From Anaerolineales bacterium UBA832 (GTDB taxonomy: Bacteria; Chloroflexota; Anaerolineae; Anaerolineales; UBA11657): 12,473 nucleotides of DNA. Where the stretch lies: positions 1-12,473 of the forward strand of contig DBHI01000008.1 of NCBI GenBank assembly GCA_002296125.1, read 5' to 3'. A model generated the notes under the pieces. The model made no database searches. It saw nothing but the letters and a program-made list of their open reading frames with translations, and had not been told where the DNA came from. Both the position numbers and the translations under genes were made by a program. Shown here piece after piece: positions 6,683-12,473 of this stretch; within the stretch, counting starts at the first letter, position 1; every line of letters starts with the position of its first letter.

Positions 6683-7729
6683 ATGGATGGTGATACCAGT
6701 TTGCATATTGATTGTTTTGATTATCAATTACCTTTGGAATATATTGCGCAAGAACCATTGGAACCACGAGATTCGGCAAAAATGTTAATTTACGATAAAA
6801 TGAGTGGTAAGATTGCGCATAGGCATATCAGAGATATTGTGCAATATATAAATAAAGATGATGTTCTAGTAATTAATGATTCGCGCGTGATTCATGCTAA
6901 GTTGTCAGGTGTGAAGACCACTGGTGGACATGTAGAGATTCTATTGTTGCGACAAATGGATGAACTAATTTGGTATGGATTGTGCAAAGGTGCCAAATTA
7001 AGAGTGGGTACTGAATTAAGTATTGTTGGTGGGGATGTGGGTTGTTCTGTAGTTGGAATTATAGGTAATGGTGTGTATGAATTGCGATTTTGGTTTGATA
7101 TAGTTGAACAGTTAGAAATTATTGGTGATATTCCATTACCTCCTTATATAAAAAAAGAACTTATGGATTATAGTAGATATCAGACGGTATATGCGGTGGA
7201 TAGGGGATCTGTTGCTGCTCCAACTGCAGGTTTGCATTTTACGGACGAGCTTCTGAATGACATTAGAAAAAAAGGTGTTGACATTGTTCCAGTTACTTTA
7301 CATGTTGGTCTCGACACATTTAGGCCAGTGAAAGTAGATAGGATTGAAAAGCATGAGATGCATTCCGAATGGTGTGATCTTGATGAATATTCTGTTGATA
7401 TTATTAATAAGGGGGTTAGTAAAGGTGGGAAAATCATCGCAGTTGGTACTACTACTGTAAGAGTTTTAGAAACAGCTGCAACAGCCGGTTGTAAAGGTCG
7501 ACTGGAACCTTATAGGGGATTTACAGATTTGTTCATATATCCAGGATATAAGTATAGAGTTGTGAATAGTTTGTTAACTAATTTTCACTTGCCAAGGTCA
7601 ACTTTGTTGATGATGATTAGTGCTTATTTTGGAGAACAAGGTATTGATACCTTAATGAAACTCTATCAGGAAGCTAAAAACTATGGGTACCGGTTTTATA
7701 GTTTTGGCGATGCTATGTTTATATTATAA
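6683..7729 (+). CDS. queA: S-adenosylmethionine:tRNA ribosyltransferase-isomerase
   Basis: Transfers and isomerises the ribosyl part of SAM onto preQ1 in tRNA, making epoxyqueuosine at the wobble position of GUN-anticodon tRNAs. 348 residues, family length. Motifs in order: FDYQLPLEYIAQEPLEPRDS (12–31), VLVINDSRVIHAKLSG (61–76), GGHVEILLL (81–89), IPLPPYI (150–156), YAVDRGSVAAPTAGLHFT (170–187), VTLHVGLDTFRPV (204–216), HEMHSEW (224–230), AVGTTTVRVLE (253–263), TDLFIYPGY (281–289), TNFHLPRSTLLMMISAYFG (299–317) and the end YRFYSFGDAMFIL. The gene is complete and shows no odd residues. It starts 79 bp after ruvB, a common bacterial pairing. The start is supported by AAGAG five bases upstream and by the usual distance to FDY; a nine-codon out-of-frame ATG frame at 6664 overlaps it. 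Confidence 0.97.
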   Translation: MDGDTSLHIDCFDYQLPLEYIAQEPLEPRDSAKMLIYDKMSGKIAHRHIRDIVQYINKDDVLVINDSRVIHAKLSGVKTTGGHVEILLLRQMDELIWYGLCKGAKLRVGTELSIVGGDVGCSVVGIIGNGVYELRFWFDIVEQLEIIGDIPLPPYIKKELMDYSRYQTVYAVDRGSVAAPTAGLHFTDELLNDIRKKGVDIVPVTLHVGLDTFRPVKVDRIEKHEMHSEWCDLDEYSVDIINKGVSKGGKIIAVGTTTVRVLETAATAGCKGRLEPYRGFTDLFIYPGYKYRVVNSLLTNFHLPRSTLLMMISAYFGEQGIDTLMKLYQEAKNYGYRFYSFGDAMFIL

Positions 7730-7736
7730 GTTTACT

Positions 7737-7775
7737 AAGTAATATTAATTAAATTAAATATAGCTAATATTACTT
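7737..7775. repeat. 11-bp perfect inverted repeat, operator candidate for the ABC unit
   Basis: AAGTAATATTA (7737–7747) and TAATATTACTT (7765–7775) are exact reverse complements around a 17-base AT-rich centre. Each arm contains the palindrome TAATATTA, so the site reads as two copies of one half-symmetric motif about 25 bp apart. There is no T-run after the right arm, so it is not a normal terminator. The right arm ends on the first two bases of the adjacent −35 box. Repressor binding is inferred. Confidence 0.6.
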
Positions 7776-7802
7776 GAAAACTCGGTGAAAATTTAGTAGA
7801 AT
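7774..7802 (+). promoter_or_regulatory. Promoter of the ABC/GldG/DUF4340 unit
   Basis: TTGAAA (7774–7779) and TAGAAT (7797–7802) each match consensus in five of six bases and are exactly 17 bases apart. The start point would be about 7809, leaving a leader of about 21 nt before the TTG start at 7830. A second TTGACT at 7804–7809 has no −10 box at suitable distance. Confidence 0.6.
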
Positions 7803-7829
7803 TTTGACTGGATTTTAGAGAAACAAAAA

Positions 7830-8765
7830 TTGGATAAAAAAAACGTGATATCTGTAAATGATCTAACTAAAAATTATGGAGATGTGGAAGCATTAAAGGG
7901 GATGTCTTTTAATGTTGGCCAAGGAGAGATTGTTGGTTTGTTGGGTCCTAATGGTGCAGGTAAATCTACAGCTATAAAATGTCTAACTGGTTTTTTACAT
8001 CCTGATAAGGGTTCTGTTTATGTAAATGGAGTGAATGTTTTAGAGAATCCAACTGAAGCTCAGAGTTATATAGGATATTTGCCTGAAAACACGCCTTTAT
8101 ATCCAGAAATGTCTGTACAAACTTATTTGCAGATGATAGCTGATTTAAGAGGAGTATCAGAAGATGTATATGATCATAGAATCAGTGATGCGGTTATAGC
8201 AACTAATTTAGAAGAACGTTTAACACAACCTATTGGTGAGTTGAGCAAGGGATTAAGACAGCGTGTTGGATTGGCGCAGGCCATTGTACATAGGCCAAAA
8301 TTATTGATTTTGGACGAACCTACTATTGGATTGGATCCAACACAGATTGTGGAAATACGAAAGTTGATAAAAGATTTGTCAACTACTAGTACTATTTTAT
8401 TTTCTTCACACATTTTATCTGAGGTTGAGGCAATCTGTGATAGGGTAATTATACTTGTTAATGGTAAGGTTAAAGCTGATTCAAGATTGGACGAAATAGC
8501 TAAAACATCGGATGTTAAATTGATTGTTGATCAGGATGATTCTAATATTGTTGCTCGATTGGAAGTGATCGAGGGCGTTCTCAATGTAAGGAGATTAGAT
8601 GGTAATGGAATAGGTTGCACTTATCAGATTTCTGGCACGAGTGGATCGGATTTATGTCCTTTGATATATGATATTGCGCGAAATGAAGGCTGGAGACTGA
8701 GAGAGTTACGAAATGATGTACGTACTCTAGAAACAGTTTTCAATGAGATAGTGACAATAGATTAG
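7830..8765 (+). CDS. ABC transporter ATP-binding protein, GldA/CcmA-like
   Basis: Cytoplasmic ATPase of 311 residues that would power the membrane protein encoded next. Visible: Walker A GPNGAGKST (39–47), Q-loop region IGYLPENTPLYPEM (81–94), signature LSKGLRQRVGLAQ (138–150), Walker B LLILDEPT (158–165) followed by IGLDP, and the switch His in SSHILSE (H194). Glu replaces Gln in the Q-loop, a form I associate with the GldA-like subgroup of ABC-2 ATPases. After about residue 225 a C-terminal domain of roughly 85 residues follows, as in that subgroup. The start is TTG at 7830, the only in-frame start after the stop at 7797; GTG at 7845 would shorten it by five residues. AGAG nine bases upstream is a weak RBS. 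The permease follows after 20 bp. Confidence 0.93.
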   Translation: MDKKNVISVNDLTKNYGDVEALKGMSFNVGQGEIVGLLGPNGAGKSTAIKCLTGFLHPDKGSVYVNGVNVLENPTEAQSYIGYLPENTPLYPEMSVQTYLQMIADLRGVSEDVYDHRISDAVIATNLEERLTQPIGELSKGLRQRVGLAQAIVHRPKLLILDEPTIGLDPTQIVEIRKLIKDLSTTSTILFSSHILSEVEAICDRVIILVNGKVKADSRLDEIAKTSDVKLIVDQDDSNIVARLEVIEGVLNVRRLDGNGIGCTYQISGTSGSDLCPLIYDIARNEGWRLRELRNDVRTLETVFNEIVTID

Positions 8766-8785
8766 TATTTTATGAGTATAAATAT

Positions 8786-11656
8786 ATGAAACAAATCTTG
8801 ACAGTTACAAGAAAAGAATTAGGTGGATATTTTGGATCTCCTATGGCTTTGATGTTTGTTGGTGTTTTTCTGGTTGCCACGTTATTTACTTTTTTTTGGG
8901 TTGATACGTTTTTTTCTAGAGGTATAGCAGATGTCCGACCTTTGTTCAATTGGATGCCTATATTGATGATTTTCTTAGTTGCCGCATTAACTATGCGTCA
9001 ATGGAGTGAGGAACAAAAATCAGGCACAATGGAAATATTAATGACCCTTCCAGTGAATTCATTATTCTTAGTGGTTGGGAAGTTTTTGGCTGTGATGGTT
9101 TTGGTGTGTGTAGCACTAGGATTGACATTGTTTTTACCAATAACTGTATCACTATTGGGAAACTTGGATTGGGGACCAGTTTTTGGAGGATATTTGGCTG
9201 CTGTGTTGTTGACTGCTGCGTATGCTTCCATTGGATTGTATGTGTCATCACGAACAGACAATCAATTAGTAGCATTGATAATGACTTTGATAGTAGGTGG
9301 TAGTTTTTATTTTATTGGCACGAGAGGTTTAACTGATTTTGTTGGTGGTAGTATTGGTGACATTTTTAGGGCAATAGGTTCTGGAGCAAGATTTGAGAGC
9401 ATTGAGAGAGGTGTAGTAGATATTCGTGACTTAATTTATTACATTTCTTTGACAGGTATTTTTTTGACACTGAATTATTTTGAATTGGAAAAGTCTGGAT
9501 GGAGTTCAGGAGAAAACACAGTTACTGTTAGAGCGAAACACATTTTAATTGCTTCATTAGTGATTGTAAATTTTGTGTTATTAAACGTATGGTTGTATCC
9601 GATTAGAGGTTTTCGTATTGATATGACAGAGGGTAATGAATACAGTCTTTCAGCTGCTACTAAAACTATACTATCTGAAGCTAGTGAGCCATTGTTAATT
9701 AGAGCCTATTTTAGTGAAAAAACGCATCCGATGCTTGCTCCATTGGTACCGAGATTGCGTGACATGCTTGAAGAATATCAAGCTGTTTCAGATGGTAATG
9801 TTGTAGTTGAAGTTGTAGATCCTATGAAAGATCCTGACAAAGAAGCTGAAGCTAATCAGACTTATGGAATTAGGCCTACACCTTTGCAAGCATCCGATAG
9901 ATATGGAGCATCAGTTGTGAATTCTTATTTTGACGTTTTGATCAGATATGGTGACCAGCATACAGTTTTAAATTTTCAAGACTTGATCGAAGTAGAGGGT
10001 AGCAGAACTGGACAAGTAGATGTAAGGTTTAGGAACCTTGAATATGATTTGACACGTTCAATAAAGAAATCAATTTATGGTTTCCAAAATATAGAGTCTT
10101 TGTTAGCTAGTTTAGAACAAGAAGCTATTCTGACATTCTATGTTACACCTAATACTTTACCCGATGGTTTAAAAGGAGCTGTAAATGCGTTTAGGACTGT
10201 GGCAAATGACATCAAGGAATTGTCATCTAATAAATTTGATTACGATATTGTTGATCTTGATGTCAATAATAGTAGTACATATTTGAAAGAACTATATGAT
10301 ATTTATGGCATGCAAGGTATACCAGTATCTTTCTTTTCTTCAGATGTTTACTATCTTTATATGGTGCTAGAGTCTGGTGAAAATGCGGAGCTACTATATC
10401 CTAGTGGGGATTTTAGTGAAGCGAGTGTCCGTACTGCAATTGAATCTTCTTTGAAACGTTCTAGTACTGGTTTCTTAAAAGTGGTTGGGGTTTGGACTCC
10501 TCCAGAATTAACTCAGCAGACTGGTTTTGCACAGCAAATGCCATCTTTGAAGAACTACACCATGGCATCACAGATTCTCAGTGAGAATTACACAGTCAAA
10601 TCGATTGATCTTAAGGAAGGTTTTGTTGCTAATGATGTTGATTTGTTGTTGGTAATTGCACCACAGGACCTAAGTGATGTACAAATCTATGCTATAGATC
10701 AATATCTTATGAGAGGTGGTGCCTTAGTAATTTCTTATGGAAATTTCATTATGTTTCCAGATCCATATACAGGTGGTCTTGCTTTAAACAAAGTTAACAA
10801 TGGTTTACGAGATATGTTGGATCACTATGGTATCAATATTGAAGATAAATTGGTACTAGATCCACAGAATGAACCATTTCCAGTTCCAGTTAATAGAGAT
10901 ATAGGTGGTGTTCAAATTCGTGAGATACAAGCTATAGATTACCCATTTTTTATTGATGTTAGATCAAATGGTATGGATAAGAAAAGCCCAATACTTGCGA
11001 GTTTGCCTGCATTGACTGTGAACTGGGCATCACCTATTACTATTATTGAAAATGGTGGTACTAACAATGATTTCACAGTATTATTGCAGTCTAGTGAAGA
11101 ATCGTGGACAACTAGTGATATTAATATACAACCAGATAAAGAAGAGTATCCACAGTTTGGTTTTCCTCAGGGAGCTGATAGGCGGATGCATACATTGGGT
11201 GTATCAGTTGTAGGTCAATTTAATAGCTTTTTTGCGAACAAACAATCACCATTGGAAAAAATTGATGATGAGAGTGGGGAGATAGTAAACCCTGATGCAA
11301 TTGGTGTTATTGAAAGTTCTCCTCCAGATACTAGGATGGTCGTTGTATCAAGTTCGGAATTTTTGAACGATACTGTATTGGAATTATCAGCTAGTATGTC
11401 AGGTGAAAGATACCTTAATAGTTTGCAGTTTGTACAGAATGTAGCAGATTGGTCTGTTGAAGATCAGGATCTTTTAAGTATTAGATCTGGAGGTTTGAGT
11501 GCGAGGCCATTAGAATCATTAAGTGAAAGCCAGCAGACAACTTGGGAAGGTATTAATTATGGTGTGGCTTTGCTTGGATTGTTGTGGATAAGTTTTGCCT
11601 GGCGTGCACGTCAGAAAAGAGAGATTCCGATTAAGTTAGTGGGATTGAAAAAATAG
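8786..11656 (+). CDS. Fused ABC-2 permease and GldG-like extracytoplasmic protein
   Basis: Membrane protein of 956 residues joining two parts that are separate genes (GldF and GldG) in Bacteroidota gliding systems. Residues 1–235 are an ABC-2 permease with about six hydrophobic helices (near 20–38, 55–70, 97–118, 133–152, 160–178, 214–231) and the motif WSEEQKSGTMEILMTLPV (73–90). A further helix at 252–271 leads into FRIDMTEGNEYSLSAATKTIL (276–296), the conserved opening of the GldG-like region. A large outside domain of the ABC auxiliary type follows, including the late segments VVVSSSEFLND and NVADWSVEDQDLLSIR. A last helix lies near 923–941, then a basic tail (RARQKR). Substrate unknown; gliding is not implied, as homologues occur in non-gliding phyla. 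It sits 20 bp after its ATPase. A five-codon frame (8772–8789) overlaps its ATG. Confidence 0.88.
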   Translation: MKQILTVTRKELGGYFGSPMALMFVGVFLVATLFTFFWVDTFFSRGIADVRPLFNWMPILMIFLVAALTMRQWSEEQKSGTMEILMTLPVNSLFLVVGKFLAVMVLVCVALGLTLFLPITVSLLGNLDWGPVFGGYLAAVLLTAAYASIGLYVSSRTDNQLVALIMTLIVGGSFYFIGTRGLTDFVGGSIGDIFRAIGSGARFESIERGVVDIRDLIYYISLTGIFLTLNYFELEKSGWSSGENTVTVRAKHILIASLVIVNFVLLNVWLYPIRGFRIDMTEGNEYSLSAATKTILSEASEPLLIRAYFSEKTHPMLAPLVPRLRDMLEEYQAVSDGNVVVEVVDPMKDPDKEAEANQTYGIRPTPLQASDRYGASVVNSYFDVLIRYGDQHTVLNFQDLIEVEGSRTGQVDVRFRNLEYDLTRSIKKSIYGFQNIESLLASLEQEAILTFYVTPNTLPDGLKGAVNAFRTVANDIKELSSNKFDYDIVDLDVNNSSTYLKELYDIYGMQGIPVSFFSSDVYYLYMVLESGENAELLYPSGDFSEASVRTAIESSLKRSSTGFLKVVGVWTPPELTQQTGFAQQMPSLKNYTMASQILSENYTVKSIDLKEGFVANDVDLLLVIAPQDLSDVQIYAIDQYLMRGGALVISYGNFIMFPDPYTGGLALNKVNNGLRDMLDHYGINIEDKLVLDPQNEPFPVPVNRDIGGVQIREIQAIDYPFFIDVRSNGMDKKSPILASLPALTVNWASPITIIENGGTNNDFTVLLQSSEESWTTSDINIQPDKEEYPQFGFPQGADRRMHTLGVSVVGQFNSFFANKQSPLEKIDDESGEIVNPDAIGVIESSPPDTRMVVVSSSEFLNDTVLELSASMSGERYLNSLQFVQNVADWSVEDQDLLSIRSGGLSARPLESLSESQQTTWEGINYGVALLGLLWISFAWRARQKREIPIKLVGLKK

Positions 11657-11662
11657 AAAGGA
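11657..11662 (+). promoter_or_regulatory. Shine–Dalgarno deciding the GTG start of the DUF4340 gene
   Basis: AAAGGA lies directly after the stop of the permease fusion and seven bases before GTG at 11670. The nearby ATG at 11668 is followed at once by TGA, so it cannot start the protein. Confidence 0.75.
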
Positions 11663-11669
11663 TAAGAAT

Positions 11670-12473
11670 GTGATTGATTATTCTAAAATTATTATTGGTG
11701 ATAGGAGATTGCGATTGCTAGCTGGTGCGTTAGTAGTCCAGATAATACTAGGCTTAATAGTATTTTGGCCGACTAGTTCTGTTTTGAAAGATCAGACTTT
11801 TTTTCCTGATAAGGAGATAAAGGATATAAGTTATATCTCTATAAGCGATGATGAAGGTAATCAATTGAAATTGAATAGGAATGAAAGTGATTGGGTACTT
11901 TCAGATACTGATGGTTTTTTTGTTAGTGATGATAAGGTTTCTCCTTTGTTGCAAAAACTTGTGAATCTTAATTCTAATAGAATGGTTGCTCAAACTGAAA
12001 GTAGTCATCTTAAATTAGAAGTTGGTTTAGACAACTATAAAAGAAAGATTGAAATTTTATGGGCAAATCAAGAGAAGAATACTATTTTGTTAGGAAATAG
12101 TGCTGGGTCTGGAGCTACACATTTTCGATTAATGTCTAATGATGAAGTATATTTAACTGGAGGTCTGACTGCATGGGATGCTAATACTACTGCATCTAGA
12201 TATATAGATACTGAATATTTTATGTTGGACAAAGACTCTATTTCATATGTTCAGCTGAAAAATGATAATGGCATTTTTCATTTTAGTAGAAATAATGATA
12301 GTTTGATTTATGACGATATTGAAGACAGTGAGTTTCGTAATCAAAGTGCAGTTAATACTTTGCTAACACAAATTAGTTCTATTAGAATGGCATCACCAAT
12401 TGGAAAGGTCCTAGAAAATGGTGTTGGTATTGAAGACCCTAAAGTTGTCTTGATTGTTAGGTCAGAGAGTGAC
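11670..12473 (+). CDS. DUF4340-type membrane-anchored protein, C-terminus cut by the window
   Basis: The frame is open from GTG 11670 to the last base (268 codons), so the end is missing. Residues 1–13 are basic and cytoplasmic (MIDYSKIIIGDRR), residues 14–33 form one membrane helix, and the rest should be outside. The outside part has the DUF4340 pattern: a β-rich stretch ISYISISDDEGNQLKLNR, then DWVLSDTDGFFVSDDKV, then a helix with LLQKLVNLNSNRMVAQ, then repeated similar β segments (KIEILWANQEKNTILLGN; SYVQLKNDNGIFHFSR). Such proteins commonly follow GldG-like genes, and this one starts 13 bp after the permease fusion with a good RBS, so it is likely a third component of the same complex. 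No catalytic motif is seen. Function is unknown. Confidence 0.8.
   Translation, partial: MIDYSKIIIGDRRLRLLAGALVVQIILGLIVFWPTSSVLKDQTFFPDKEIKDISYISISDDEGNQLKLNRNESDWVLSDTDGFFVSDDKVSPLLQKLVNLNSNRMVAQTESSHLKLEVGLDNYKRKIEILWANQEKNTILLGNSAGSGATHFRLMSNDEVYLTGGLTAWDANTTASRYIDTEYFMLDKDSISYVQLKNDNGIFHFSRNNDSLIYDDIEDSEFRNQSAVNTLLTQISSIRMASPIGKVLENGVGIEDPKVVLIVRSESD

Noticed and set aside
6664..6693. Nine-codon frame overlapping the queA start as a leader peptide
   Set aside because: Its ATG lies just before the predicted queA transcript start, so it may not be on that mRNA; the overlap looks accidental.
7730..7829. queA–ABC gap as a riboswitch or small RNA
   Set aside because: Apart from the inverted repeat and promoter, the stretch is simple AT-rich sequence without a G/C-containing multi-stem fold or terminator; the predicted leader is only about 21 nt.
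1..12473. CRISPR arrays, tRNA or rRNA genes, insertion sequences, attachment sites
   Set aside because: All gaps were read on both strands; none shows regular repeats with spacers, cloverleaf sequences, transposase motifs or flanking duplications.

Overview
The window is a compact, AT-rich bacterial segment (about one-third GC, judged by eye). It carries ten protein genes, very short intergenic gaps, standard stop codons (TAA, TAG and TGA all used) and a mix of ATG, GTG and TTG starts. No RNA gene, insertion sequence, CRISPR array or prophage is visible. My best guess is a streamlined, free-living member of the Chloroflexota, possibly a marine AT-rich lineage. This rests on remembered family resemblances: the permease–GldG fusion followed by a DUF4340 gene, and an M50-like protein with an SNxMxPSxSDR-type motif. 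It was not tested and should be held loosely.

Layout. Bases 1–2968 hold the lower-glycolysis cluster gap (first few codons missing) – pgk – tpiA on the plus strand. It is followed 38 bp later by a small membrane protein with an HExxH motif, a putative M50-like metalloprotease (3007–3777). The probable intrinsic terminator of this transcript sits inside a 9-bp overlap with a convergent gene. On the minus strand, upp (5456–4830) and a WecA/TagO-like phospho-sugar transferase (4815–3769) form a two-gene unit. A 121-bp divergent region (5457–5577) separates upp from ruvB and carries back-to-back promoter candidates. The ruvB promoter places the transcription start on the ATG, which suggests a leaderless mRNA. 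queA follows with its own candidate promoter. A 100-bp gap (7730–7829) contains an 11-bp inverted repeat next to a good promoter. It precedes an ABC transporter unit of ATPase, a fused ABC-2 permease/GldG-like protein of 956 residues, and a DUF4340 membrane-anchored protein cut by the window end.

How the genes work together. gap, pgk and tpiA catalyse consecutive or adjoining triose-phosphate steps. upp makes UMP from uracil, and the neighbouring transferase uses a UDP-sugar and releases UMP while loading a lipid carrier, so the pair links pyrimidine salvage to envelope glycan synthesis. ruvB serves Holliday-junction migration and queA serves queuosine tRNA modification, a common bacterial neighbourhood. 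The ABC/GldG/DUF4340 unit is the least understood part: a membrane complex with large extracytoplasmic domains and no known substrate. Most of the window is ordinary housekeeping. The most unusual points are the transferase lacking a conserved Asp, the protease-like gene on the glycolytic operon, the probable leaderless ruvB and the GldG fusion system.
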